In this document: in pieces, positions 22,449 to 33,601 of the stretch
Position numbering within the stretch: position 1 is the first letter of the stretch
Layout of the letters: each line of letters starts with the position of its first letter
Assembly (NCBI GenBank): GCA_963556695.1
Contig: CAUWAG010000004.1
Span: 1,054,001 to 1,118,000, forward strand
Source: Anthostomella pinea
Lineage: Eukaryota; Ascomycota; Sordariomycetes; Xylariales; Xylariaceae
Reading direction: 5' to 3'
DNA length: 64,000 nt
Made by a program: the position numbers and the translations under genes
The notes under the pieces: generated by a model
What the model was told of the DNA's origin: nothing
The model's database searches: none
What the model saw: the letters and a program-made list of their open reading frames with translations, nothing else

Positions 22449-23836
22449 TAACACATACCATCTCGAGGTGGTCCCCGACATCTGAAGAAAGGGGGGGTTG
22501 CTGAGGGGCCCCCAAGCTTTTGGGGTCCATACTGATATTTGGTGGTACAGGGAGGTCCTGGCGAATCTAATAAGATTACTAGGTAAGTAAGGTCAAGGTG
22601 TTGACGGCATTGGAGGAGTGCAGTATCCTGCAGCTGTGGACATGCAGTTTACTGCTTTCTCAAAATTTGTTCTCCAGCTACGGCTGCGAGTGCGAGTGCG
22701 AGTCTGAGGCGAGGCCGTCGTTGCTTACGAAGTGATGAAAGCCAAGAGGAATGGTTTGTCGCAGTTGCTTGCGAAATGATGCAAGTCAAGATATGGCTTA
22801 TCCTCAGGTATTACTCAAACCGCGGCGTCCACCAGCCAAGGCTGCCCAAGATTGACTTCTCCAGATGCTGCCCATGCAAGTGCTGTCAGCGATCGAGTGG
22901 TTGTGGTATCGATGATGGAAAGAGGAAGGATCCGTAGGGCTAGGTAAGAACCCGAGTCAGCGCCATCGCCGCGTAGCGCAGAACAATCTCTCAGCTTCAA
23001 TGCGGCCGTCCGTCATATAATAATTATGAAGCATCTAGACAAGCCTCGGTGTTTGACGATGGCCGCTGGCGGTGTTGGGGTCCCGGATGTTTGGACACTA
23101 GACGCTACTAATAAGCGCCAGTTCTGATTTTATAGAGACATCAGACCATATGGAGGAAGTAAGCTTGTTTTTAGTGCGGCTCAAGAGTCAAGACTGGATC
23201 AGCCAAGGGGGGTCCCGCCCCATCTAGGGCTGAAGCCTCGACGTGGGCTGAAGCTTCATAGCCATAACGGCTCACGACCGTGTGTAAACCACTTGCGTAT
23301 AACATCTCGAATATGGTGCATGTTGAGTTCCATACCATAAGTACAGCACATGACGTATCGTACCTGCATGCACACACCGTATCTACATGCATCTATGTTT
23401 CTGGTCTCCGGTTACATTGTCCTCTTATACGTTAAGTACTTTGCATGCTGTGGACCTGAGGTTAAGAAGGGACATGAGGTACTCTTGGCGATGGACGGAT
23501 GTGGGCATCGAGGAAGAAACCCTCCAAGGATCATATCGATGTCGGGAAATACCTTAATGCTAATACAGTGGACTACCTTGGGTCTCTAAGCGCATCCCCA
23601 GTGGAACGTACCCGTTTTTTGACCACCCCTTTCTTTCGCTTTCGTTTTCGTGATCATTGGCTGACCCGACCCAAATATAAACGCTGGGCTAGGCCGCACA
23701 ATGGCCTTGCTATTGCCAATAAGCTCTGTCGAATACGGGTCAGTATTGCAAGCCGCCCACGCAAGCCATCTCTAGCTTGAGCCTCTTGAACTGGACCCGA
23801 GAACATGGACCCGAGGACTTGGACAGACCAGTCGAA
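22449..23836. other. Intergenic, no gene seen
   Basis: About 1.4 kb. It has three GAGTGC units at about 22685-22702 and a CCCCAAGCTTTTGGGG near-palindrome at about 22510-22526. No coding signature was recognised. Confidence 0.55.
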
Positions 23837-23844
23837 TATATAAG
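23837..23844 (+). promoter_or_regulatory. Putative TATA box of the secreted cysteine-rich protein gene
   Basis: TATATAAG lies about 140 bp upstream of the ATG at 23986 and is followed by a C/T- and CA-rich leader. Confidence 0.6.
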
Positions 23845-23985
23845 GTCGACAGAGAGACATTTCAGTTCTCATGATCCAGATCATCATCCACCCTCATCAG
23901 CAACTCACAGCATCTACCTCCCCCTCTACAACCAGCCTTCTTCACTTCGTCCACTCCAGACAGCCAATCACACACCAACTTCAAG

Positions 23986-24732
23986 ATGAAGACCTCAGCC
24001 GTCACCCTGTTCCTCGCCACCGCCGGCTACGTCTCCGCCGCGGCCATCATCACCCCCCGCCAGGATGCGCAGGCCGACTACGACCGGGAGACGGACGACC
24101 TGAAGAGCCGCGGCCTCTGCCGCGCCTACAAGGGCGCCGAGCCGAGCTACTCCCACTGGCAAGACTTCTGCGACCCCGTGTGCGCCGGCGCCAAGGGCAT
24201 CGCCGCGCAGAACGACGGCACCTTCAGCGAAACCTGCGACGCCTCCCAGGCCACCGCCTCGCCCTACTTCCCCGACCCAACCGACGACGGCCTGACCTAC
24301 ACCTTCGGCACGTGCAAGTGCAACATGCCCATCATCAACTGGGCCGGCGACGCCTTCGTGGCGGCCCTGCCTGCCATCGGCCAGGTGACCTGCGCCGTGG
24401 TACGTACACACATTACCCCAAAACCCCAAGGGTTCACCTTAGCCATCCCAAAAGCTTCTAATGCTAACATGTTCGGCCAGTGGATCGAGGCAGCCAAATC
24501 CGCGGCCGCCATCCTCTCCGGCGTCAACGGCGCCAGCGCCGCCAAGACCGGCCTCCAGACGCTGTGGAAGGTCGCCAAGCTGCTGGCGAAGCAGGGCAAG
24601 AAGGCCTCCGACTGGGAGGACTACGTCAAGAAGCACGTCGCGGCCGGCGACGCCTGCGACCAGCTCGACATCGGCAAGCTGTGGGACGATGCTCAGCAGC
24701 TCTCTGACGACGTCTTCGCCAACGTTTCTTGA
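23986..24732 (+). CDS. Small secreted cysteine-rich protein, function unknown
   Basis: Exons 23986-24399 and 24481-24732 encode 221 residues. An 81-bp in-frame intron (GTACGT..CCAG) keeps the frame open even if it is unspliced. A clear signal peptide (MKTSAVTLFLATAGYVSAAA) leads into IITPRQ. The mature part has eight cysteines (an even number). They are arranged as single Cys, CDPVC, single Cys, TCKC, single Cys and single Cys, consistent with four disulphides in an extracellular protein. The C-terminal third is Lys/Ala-rich and helical. The third-position bias to C/G is strong, as in highly expressed genes. I do not recognise the family; candidate effector or wall-associated protein is only a guess. 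The nearby TATA box and CA-rich leader support expression. Confidence 0.82.
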   Translation: MKTSAVTLFLATAGYVSAAAIITPRQDAQADYDRETDDLKSRGLCRAYKGAEPSYSHWQDFCDPVCAGAKGIAAQNDGTFSETCDASQATASPYFPDPTDDGLTYTFGTCKCNMPIINWAGDAFVAALPAIGQVTCAVVRTHITPKPQGFTLAIPKASNANMFGQWIEAAKSAAAILSGVNGASAAKTGLQTLWKVAKLLAKQGKKASDWEDYVKKHVAAGDACDQLDIGKLWDDAQQLSDDVFANVS

Positions 24733-27427
24733 ATTCAGGAAGCGAGGTTTGTTGGGTAGATCCCGACTCGCCCGGAACCCCCACATCTGTACATAGCTAT
24801 GCCGCGAATGGCTGTCACTTCGACATATAGGCTCGCAAGTTGCTGCTCACGAAGTCGCGTAGCTTGCCGACATCACAGCCCACAGAGTTAGTCAAAGCTA
24901 GGTGAGGTGATACCTGCGAAAGACGGACTGTAGATCGCGAGGCAAGCAAATTCTTGACACAAGTGGTTGGGCCAGTGAAGCGGCAAGTTGCAAGGTGCTT
25001 CTTGAAGCGCTAGTATTCGTATCAAGCTCTATGGAGGACGTGTTAGCAACGGAGGGCTGTGAGCGAAGGGAACCATTACCTTTGCGAACATTTCACCTTG
25101 CTTCCTGCTTCTACCGGGAAGAGAGCCTCACCGGGCATGATAGGGAAGACAGGACACCCAGAGCCCAACGCTGGTTGACGCACGTGATGGAGGGTAGCAG
25201 CGAGTGAAGATGCAGAGCTCCGAGCTCAGTTGGTCAAGAGCTGATGCCCAGACAGTCCCAGGCCACGGATGAGAAACGGACATCTATTTGGGTCTTGGGT
25301 GTGACTGTCCTACGAGGAACACAAGTAGACCATATCGGCTATACAGATGACTGATGGCCGGCCACCAAGAAGCGAACGCCCAGCCAGACGGCCCCAGTGG
25401 CGAGTAGCTAGGGGAGCATCGCCGACTAGCATTCAAGATGGAGTTCTGGGCGGGTCCACTTCCACACATTGTAGATTTTAAGCAAGCCGCGGTACGCGCT
25501 GAAACTAAGAGCCGGACTAGGAGAAAGATGGGATGGTTGACAAACTAAGCGAAGTGTCAAATAACGACACTGCCGATGATCGTGGGCCGGCAACCCATCA
25601 CCTTTACTGTGTAAAAAGAAAACGGCAAAAGTAACGACATCTCTATGGAAATCATGACCGCAGCAACATGTGATGAGTTGCTCTGCGGCAAGAGCAGAGC
25701 CAGTCAACCTACCGCGACCAGTCCGCCAAGAGACACAGCCGACATGACAGGGTCTGAAGATGTGATCTGCTGTGCGATGTCCATCCGTCTGCAAGCAACA
25801 GAATAGCCACTCAGGCCAACGGGGAGGTGGCTAACCATGTTCACCTGAAGGAGACCACGCCATACCCGAACCAGCCGGGTTCACAATGCGATTGATGGCC
25901 AGATGGGAAGTGGCGATATTCAGGGTGATGCTGATTCGACAATGGGCAGCATCGACATCCTGCAGCATGGCCATACACGATGCGGAATGCCTCCATGTGG
26001 GAAGCGTATGGAAAAGAGGGGTCCCTGAAAAGAGGGGGCGAGCTAGTAATCAGGGGTCCTCGGAGCCAAGCGAAGTCGTTTCGAAACATGATCATCCGGG
26101 AGTCCCAAAGACGCGGTATCCCCAGGTGCCGGTGGGTCGGTGTGATCTGTTGACTTCCAGTCGACGAGGTGACGCGCGAAACGAGTGCTCCAGGGAACAT
26201 CGAATTCCTCCGTCAAGGCGCGTGGCAGAGCATTTCTCCCATCATCCATCATATCCACCAGGGTATTCCAACTTGCTTCGATCTGCCATCTCTGGGTTGT
26301 GACAGATAGTTGGGGAGGTTTCCAGATCATAGCCAGGTAGAGTGTTGGTATTTCCATTGCCAACCGTCGTCCGGGAGTATAGAGTCCCAGAGCCCAATGT
26401 TTTGAGGGGAGAGCTTAAGGTTCTTATAAGGATGGAGATCTGGTGGCAGATTCGCGCCTGTTTCGTGTGCGTGTCGCGTGCATTTCTGCAGGTCTGACGC
26501 GACTCCACAGCGGCTGCCAGCCACTGGATTTTCGTGCGCTGCAGCTGCCATTGGCTCAGCAAGTTAGCTGATGCTCTAGCGGGCTCGGCACCCCCGCTTC
26601 CTCATCCTCTGGGCCCCGGCCTGGACCCCTGCCGACATGCGCTTCTGTCCGCCTCGGTTCGACTCCTCCCTCGTCCTCCCACTGGCTGTGAGAACAAGAC
26701 CGTGAGACGGTTGCATCTTGGCTGCATCGGCCTGCATCGCTGGCCATGCAAGCGGTCTTCCAGCCGGCCACTCAGCGCGCATATCGCGCTTTCGGTATGC
26801 CGGCGCGTCTGTCACTTGTGGCTCTCTGCGCTCCTCTGTCCGCCGACTTGCATGGCGACTTGCAGGTGCGCTATAGTAAGTAGACAGAATGACTCACTCA
26901 GTCGCCAACCATTCTCGACAAGTTCGACTCTTCTGAGGTCGAGCGACCATCAAGGGCAGACACTATGCTGCAGAGTGCGGGAGGCGGGACACGAGTGGAC
27001 GGAAGTGGACAGCAAGGTGATTGTGAATGGGTATAACATGGTCCTCGGTCATTGGGGGCCCCATCGGCCTGCGACCGACTCTCTTTCGTTTCCAAACATC
27101 AGTCGAGATACTCAAAACAATCACTCGATCAGTCAATCGCATTGTTTATACTGCAGGTCCCGAGCGACCCAGCGCTTGAACTGCGAATAACCTCACATAA
27201 GCGCCCTTCGCCTGCAGTGCCGCTCGTCGATCCCAGATTCACCCGCCTTATTCTGAACCATACTACCACAATACTTGTCAACACATCTTATTGATCCATC
27301 TTGTCTATTTTGATGCTGTGAAGGGCTAGTCAGATTCAAACACGCCGCATTGGGATATACGCGCCCAGGTCTTCGGACAAGCACCACACACCCCCACGAA
27401 ACCCTGCCTCAGCGATATGCGAAAGCT
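24733..27427. other. Gene-free 2.7-kb tract
   Basis: No gene was recognised. Open frames such as 26534-27190 plus are Ser/Arg/Cys-rich without motifs. The last few hundred bases are the upstream region of the F-box gene. Confidence 0.55.
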
Positions 27428-29809
27428 ATGGCAACAGGACCGCAAGCATTCTTCTGCCTGTGGCAGGACGGTCGGATCCGTGACACGCTCTTCGAACTAC
27501 TACCAAAGGAGGATATATGCAATGTGCGACTCGCATCTTCAGCATGCTGCAACCTCGTTACCAAACGCCTGTTCTTGCGAACCAATGTGACCTTCACAGC
27601 CAACACCTTCACACGACAAAGCCGGATACAGGCCTTGTCGAGAATAGGTCACCACATACATCACCTCACTTTCAACTTTCCACACACAGATGCCACATTC
27701 TTACCGCCGCTCATCCACCCCGAGAGCGGGCGTGAGATCAGCTTCTTGTATACGCCTCACACCTCCATGGCCTCGGTATTGGAGAGGCCCAAATTCGCCA
27801 ACACGGGGCTTGGTGAGATCCTCACAGCACAGTACCCGCCTCTGTTCCACGCGGCTTCAAACGTGCCTTCCTTCATCAATGCGATGAAACACATTCCGAA
27901 TATGAGGCATCTGACCATCAAGACCCCTGGTCAGGCTCCCAAGGAACGGTATCGGAGAGACATTGTTGACTACGCTCTCATCAGCCTTCGGATATCCATG
28001 GAAAGGGCGCCGATGAAGAAGCTCACAAAGCTGACTCTGTCGTCTGTTCATCCGTCGGCGTTCATCTACCTGCGCCACGTGAGCGGCTTCGGATGCCTGC
28101 CATCAGCAGGGCGGCGGTGGAAACAGATCCGGAAGATGCACATCACCGCCGAGTCTTGGGACTTCTACGGGCCATCACCGGGTCTCGACCACCTCAAGAT
28201 GATCGAAGACTACATCTGCAACTTCTCGACCAGCCTGGAGAAGTTGACGTTTACCTGGCTTGGTCGCAAAGGACCCTGCCCCATCGCACTCGCAGCTGAC
28301 CCCCTATTCGCGCCGCCGCGCAGCTCGCAGAAGCTTTTCCACGAGGTCACATCACCCATGTCGCCATTGCCACCAGCGCCGGCCAGGAAGCCTGTCGTCT
28401 TCCAGAAGCTGCGGTTCCTAGCCGTGCGTAATGCAGTTATGAGAGCACCGCAGGTGGCTGATCTAGTCGCCTCGCATCAACATAGCGTGCGCGAGTTCGA
28501 CTTTGAGAACACGTTTCTCCTCGATGACGGCAGCTGGGATGACGCACTGGCGCCATTGATGGACAACGGCTCTCACAGCGGCTACTGGTCTCGGCACTCG
28601 ACTGCCACTATCACCGAGGAGGTCGCCGACATCCAACCCGAGTACTTATCGGAGGACTTGCCAGAGCCTTCGCCAGCTGTCGAGGCAGTCTCGCAAGAGC
28701 TGTGCAACATTGACCTGGACGACGATGACGAAGAGCTCGAGATCGAAGTCGAGGAGGAGCAGGAAGACGAGGTGGTGCTCGACTTGGACTCAGACGTCGA
28801 GGCCGCCCGCATAGCGAGTCTCTCGTTCAGCAACAAGTTCAAGAAGCGGTGCATCACTAAACGACGTCGCAGGCGCAAGCCCGGCCACGAGCACCAGGAG
28901 GGACACGAAGAGGAGCGACATCATCGTCGCCAACCCTCCAATGACACCCTCGACGAGTCACGCGATGGACACCATCGCCAGCACCACCACCATCACCGGC
29001 ACCAGAGATCACTAGACTCCCTAGACGAGCACCCCGCGCCCGTCCGCCCCAACCACAGCCGGCAGCCCTCGAACGACTCGCTCTACCGCCCGCAAGAACA
29101 TCCCCGCTTCTCCATCGCTTGCCAGTCCTCGCGTCCGCGTTTGTTCGGCGAAGTCGACAGCGTGTACTCGACCGCATCCTCGTCGCACCGCCTGTTCGGC
29201 GAAGTGACCAGCCAGCTCTCCGGGTCCGAGCCGGACCTCACGCACTCGCCTACAGACGAGGAGGGCGACTCGCTCATCGACGAGTACTTCCGTCCGCGCA
29301 CCCCAACGTCTCCTCCCACGCATCACCGCCCGTCGCCAGGCAGAAGCAAGACCGCCCCCACCCCAACTACCATTACCGCTACCACGACGGCGCTCGTCCT
29401 GCAGCCCACGGTCTACGACCCCACCGCCGAGCTGTGCTCCGAGATCTCGGCCGTGCAGCGCGACATCGCGGCCGAGGAGAAGCACCGCCTCATCGCCGAG
29501 GACCCGGACGTCCAGGTCAGCGCGCTGCGGCGGGCCAAGGAGCTTGTGCTGAGTCGGTTGGGGCGCGAGTTTTGTGGTACCTCGTCCTCTTCTGGCACCA
29601 ACTCCGGCGTGGTCGGCGGCGTTGGTGGTTTTAAGGGGCACGGTGGCGGTGGCGGAGGGTCGTCGGGGTTCTTGGGCAGTGCGCGGTTCCGCGAGGGCTT
29701 GTTTGGGGGGAAGAGCACGCCTGTTGTTAGTGGGACGCCGCACTTGACGACCGGGTCTGTCCAGGACCATCGGAGTATGGATGTGCCGATCTTGTTTAGT
29801 CGGGGGTGA
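27428..29809 (+). CDS. F-box domain protein with long low-complexity tail
   Basis: A single-exon protein of 793 residues (819 if the ATG at 27350 is used). The N-terminus carries a fungal F-box-like segment (RDTLFELLPKEDICNVRLASSACCNLVTKRLF), so it is probably a substrate adaptor of an SCF ubiquitin ligase. The middle has regularly spaced leucine-rich stretches (HHIHHLTFNF, MRHLTIKTP, MKKLTKLTLSS, LEKLTFTWLG, LRFLAVRNAV) suggestive of LRR-like substrate-binding repeats. It is followed by an acidic patch (DDDDEELEIEVEEEQEDEV), an Arg/His-rich region, two near-copies of a QPSND(T/S)L box, two RLFGEV boxes and a Gly-rich tail. I prefer the ATG at 27428 because the preceding 26 residues lack conservation cues. 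The F-box call is from pattern recognition of the family. Confidence 0.85.
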   Translation: MATGPQAFFCLWQDGRIRDTLFELLPKEDICNVRLASSACCNLVTKRLFLRTNVTFTANTFTRQSRIQALSRIGHHIHHLTFNFPHTDATFLPPLIHPESGREISFLYTPHTSMASVLERPKFANTGLGEILTAQYPPLFHAASNVPSFINAMKHIPNMRHLTIKTPGQAPKERYRRDIVDYALISLRISMERAPMKKLTKLTLSSVHPSAFIYLRHVSGFGCLPSAGRRWKQIRKMHITAESWDFYGPSPGLDHLKMIEDYICNFSTSLEKLTFTWLGRKGPCPIALAADPLFAPPRSSQKLFHEVTSPMSPLPPAPARKPVVFQKLRFLAVRNAVMRAPQVADLVASHQHSVREFDFENTFLLDDGSWDDALAPLMDNGSHSGYWSRHSTATITEEVADIQPEYLSEDLPEPSPAVEAVSQELCNIDLDDDDEELEIEVEEEQEDEVVLDLDSDVEAARIASLSFSNKFKKRCITKRRRRRKPGHEHQEGHEEERHHRRQPSNDTLDESRDGHHRQHHHHHRHQRSLDSLDEHPAPVRPNHSRQPSNDSLYRPQEHPRFSIACQSSRPRLFGEVDSVYSTASSSHRLFGEVTSQLSGSEPDLTHSPTDEEGDSLIDEYFRPRTPTSPPTHHRPSPGRSKTAPTPTTITATTTALVLQPTVYDPTAELCSEISAVQRDIAAEEKHRLIAEDPDVQVSALRRAKELVLSRLGREFCGTSSSSGTNSGVVGGVGGFKGHGGGGGGSSGFLGSARFREGLFGGKSTPVVSGTPHLTTGSVQDHRSMDVPILFSRG

Positions 29810-30908
29810 GATAGATTTGTAGATGGCTTATGACTTGTAATGACAATTGATGACAACATGAATATCTTTGAATGTTGACTGAATGACTACGCACATACTT
29901 TCTTTCGGTTATCTAATCATCTTGCTGTGATCATCGTGTAGTCCCCGTCGGCTATGGCCTCCTGCTTCATGTCGGTAGTGTCTCCTCCTTCAGCGCCTTC
30001 ATACGCCCTACCTCAAAACAGCTCGCACGGTTACCTATCACCCGGCTAGGGAAAGGGACTGTTGTTATTACCTACCAGTAGGAGGTAGTGTTATGCGGCA
30101 GGAGAGGGCGCGGCGAGATTCTATGTACCCAGGAAGGCGGAATACCTTGGTTTGGTCATACGAAGCACCTGGTACCTTACGGTGCAGTTGCAGAGTCGCA
30201 CCTGGGTCTCGAAACCCGCGCGGCCCCTCCTTCCTTCGAGGGTGTGCCTTCCTGTCTAATGAGGTACCTACTAAATGACAGCGTGAAGGCAGCGAGCTTC
30301 TCAACTTTTCGCCTTGGTCTTCAAGCACAGTATTCAATTCTGCTGAATGCTGTATCGCGTGCTAATTTGACACGGCACAAGTCTACTTGAGTACATGTAC
30401 GTAGGTAGTAGGTATGCACGACGTATATCTTTTATGTAAGTTGGTACTTCGTTTCACGTTTCCATTCGTGTTCTCCCCCCACCCACACCCCCCCCTTTAG
30501 CTGGCTGTCAGCTGCCATTAGGTTATGGGCCCCATTGTCCCGTGACCAGCTGGCGTTGCGCCGTGGGAGGACCACTGTATCTCGCATCAGAGGGAACTTA
30601 GACCTCGGGACAGTCAGAACTCTGGGACACTTACTTCCCATACATTTCTTTTACGTGCTCCGTGGCGTATTTAGCCTTGTTGTGAGCAATATTAGGTTGT
30701 CATCCTTTGGGATCACATGGGATCACATGTAGCTGTCAGAGGTACCTTTCCCACCTATTTAAGTACTAAAGTAGGACGGTATATATCCTTCTTCCCTTCC
30801 AATACAGAGCATTCCTCAATTTCACACATAGTTATCCCGTCATTACATCCACCAAACCTAACAGTCTGCCAAGATTGCGAAGTACCCTTGGTCGCAAACG
30901 AGTTCAAG
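29810..30908. other. Intergenic, upstream of F-box pseudogene
   Basis: No gene was seen. A TATA-like GTATATATC lies at 30779-30787, 122 bp before the old start codon of the F-box pseudogene. A tandem GGGATCACAT pair is at about 30710-30727 and TACCTA/TAGGTA-type boxes are at 30069-30090 and 30395-30415. Confidence 0.55.
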
Positions 30909-32718
30909 ATGGTCCCAAACAACCTTCCGTTAGACGCCAAGATGGTATCCCTCCTCGAACTCCCTGTGGAACTCGTCAAAGCGATTGTGGACTTCGTGGA
31001 CCCTGCCGACAAGCAGACCCTTTTCAACTTGACTCTCGTGTGCACAGCACTCAATTCCCTGGCTACACCGGTCTTGTATGACAGAGTGGTCTTCGACAGC
31101 TCGCATTACGGCAACGCAGGCACTGCTCCAGTACCGACCTTTATCCGCTCTGTTCTCTCTTCCCAATATCGAGCTTCACTGGTCAAGTCCTTTGCGATCA
31201 CGAACAAAGTTTGCGCAAACGCGGAAGGCGCCGGTTCTTTGGATATATTCACGGCCATCTGAGCGGCGTTGGAGCTGGTCATGCGGTGTTGAATAAATGG
31301 CTCAAGTGCTTGCCAGACAAGCCCTTCGAATGACCCCCGTACCTCGAACATTTTGCTGAATGTATCGAGCTGCTTGCGGCCCTCTGCCTTCCGAATATCA
31401 GGACCTTGGTCTTCGATGGCTCTTTCCAAATGACCTTCTGTCGCCTCCTCCAGAGTGTACAAGAGGAGTTGAAGAATACCAGTAAGAGCGACGAGGGATA
31501 TACCGGTAGTATCTGGCCTGTTCTAGAAAATGTCTTCATAGAAGGTCAGTAAATTGGACATTCTGCTGCAGGTTCCACAGAGCTGAATTCATAATATAGG
31601 TCACAGAGGTGATTACGGCGTACAAACAACGCCCCTTGCTATTTTCGCTCAGATGCCTCGGGTCAAATGTCTGTTTGCGGGTGAGTCGGCGAACTTTTAC
31701 GACCTATCAGAAGAAGAAGAAGGAGGAGGCTCGCCCTTCCGATCTCTGCACAGCCAAACAGTTCTGGCCTTGAAGCGCTCGCAATACAGCCCTATAGCAA
31801 GCTAATCGCTACCATTTGGAGAAACTCCTGAAAGCCCCTAAAGCTCTTAGGATCTTTCGGTATAACATCGGGCATAGGTGGTCAGTTTCCCCCCTCCTCC
31901 CCTTTTCATATACTCGCCAGGTCGCGCTGCCCGTCCATCGCAGCATCGCCCAAGCAAGCGGTTGGAATGGTAATTTGCACAAGCAGTTGGCATAATCAGC
32001 TTACCCCAGCCGCGATTGACTGAAATAAGTAACCAACCGCTGCTCATTCCACACAACTTTTCTTAACTGCTTGGCCAGGTTATATCAACCAAGCCGGCGC
32101 TAATCATGACGCAGCACTCGTACGTCCTTCAGGACGAGATGGCTGCAGGCCTCGCTGCACCACCAGACTCACGCTTTGCAAGAACTGTCGCTGACGCACA
32201 ACGTAAACAACAAGATGGACCCCATGGCATTCTCCGACTTCACTGCCCTGAAAACACTTGAGATATCGCTGCCGTTCGTATTCGGACACGGAGCGCTCCT
32301 GTTTTACGCGTGGGATAGCAGCAGACATCGCGACGCCCCAGACCCGACGGATGCCGACATCGAGGCCACGAAGCGGTACCTGGTGGATATGCTGCCCAGC
32401 TCGATAGAGACTGTGCGCTTCGCACACTGTGGCGACATCTGGGCAGCCAGGTGATTGAACCGCTCCCTGATGGAGCTGATGGAATACCGCGATGAGCGTT
32501 TCGCTAGTCTAACCACCATTGAGATCCACGCGTATCATTCCGCGCGAAACTCCTGGCTCGCCGAAATGCAACAAAGCGCCGTGGAGGTGAAGGCACGAGG
32601 AATTCAACTGAAGGCCATTCATGGGGGTCCTCTTGGAACTGACGACGTCGGGAGCGATCGTCCCACCATTGCTCGACGCGTGTATAACCTTGTGGCGGCT
32701 GTAGAATTGGATACCTAG
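30909..32718 (+). pseudogene. Decayed F-box/LRR-like protein gene
   Basis: The first part (30909-31262) is a good F-box start: SLLELPVELVKAIVDFVDPADKQTLFNLTLVCTALNSLATPVLYDRVVF. It ends in frame at a TGA. Coding similarity then continues in another frame (NKWLKCLPDKPFE, TGA, PPYLEHFAECIELLAALCLPNIRTLVFDG, then ENVFIEGQ), then LAIFAQMPRVKCLFAG. Later comes the segment 32176-32454 (FTALKTLEISLPFVFGHGALL, SSIETVRFAHCGDIWAAR), another in-frame TGA, and RSLMELMEYRDERFASLTTIEIHA up to 32718. Repeated TGA stops and frame changes mean no single full protein can be made, although the order of segments matches a fungal F-box/leucine-rich protein. It is not a simple copy of the 27.4-kb F-box gene. Confidence 0.85.
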
Positions 32719-33601
32719 CAAGACCAGGGCAAAGTAGACTTGCTCACTTGGCGCGATAACATCATGGGAACCTCACGATCCCGATATCACTCATCTCTTG
32801 GCCTCTATGCACACGTTCCAGTCACAGGCTGCCAGACCTGGTGATTCGATCGCTCTTCACGGAAGCCGGCATACCTCTCTTTTTACAGACAATGGTCTAA
32901 GGCGAATACTGCGTCCGAAACCCAAGTCCGATGCCGCACTCCTCTTATCCTCGGGCCGAGAGATTTCTTTCACTTGCCCCATGCCCGCCTCTCGCAGGGC
33001 AATAACTTACCATCCCTCCCATACGGCAATGGCATCGGCAATGTGCAGTTTCCGCTCACGTGGTCTAAGACAGTCAGCATGGGTCCTCTCACTCAATCGT
33101 CGGGTGTAGAGAGTGATTCCACTGCCGGAGACGCCTTCCCGGGGTGGTTTATCTACCTGCGGTCATCCAAAGTCACCCATCACATGCCAGCAGTAGAGTA
33201 GCCCGGGACGAGTGCATGATGTGCCATCTTGCTGTGTCTGATTTCTCTATGGACATTCGTCGCGTAGAAGGCTGGAGTTCCGGGGTGCGCTGACTGTCAA
33301 ATTGGCTGTTACTCTGCGCTGTTCCGTGCAGGCAAACCTTGCTCTGCGATGGGAGCACCTGCAGTCAACAGGGCAAGTCACTGGATCAAGTTCTGCCAGC
33401 TAGTGTCAAAGTCGCTTTTATCTGTACAGATGTTGAGAAGAGAGGGCAGAGTGGAGTTTAGGTGGAATGATGTTACACAGGTGTCAGCTCTCGAACCCCT
33501 TTAGCGTTTCGCCCCATAACCGCCTCCGCCAATACTCATCGACCTCATTCATACACCAGCTCAAGGAGTATGATGTGCCAGTGAGCTGCTGTGTGCACAC
33601 G
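32719..33601. other. Intergenic, no gene seen
   Basis: About 0.9 kb between the F-box pseudogene and the 3' end of the minus-strand unknown gene. The two overlapping open frames at 32798-33201 have no motif and may be further relic of the F-box gene. Confidence 0.5.

Noticed and set aside
22490..22530. CCCCAAGCTTTTGGGG near-palindrome as a transposon end
   Set aside because: I found no matching partner on the left side; the real inverted ends of the Tc1 element are at 21101 and 22448.
28857..29770. Long minus-strand frames under the F-box gene tail
   Set aside because: They mirror the low-complexity His/Gly/Asp-rich coding region of the plus-strand gene and contain no motif.
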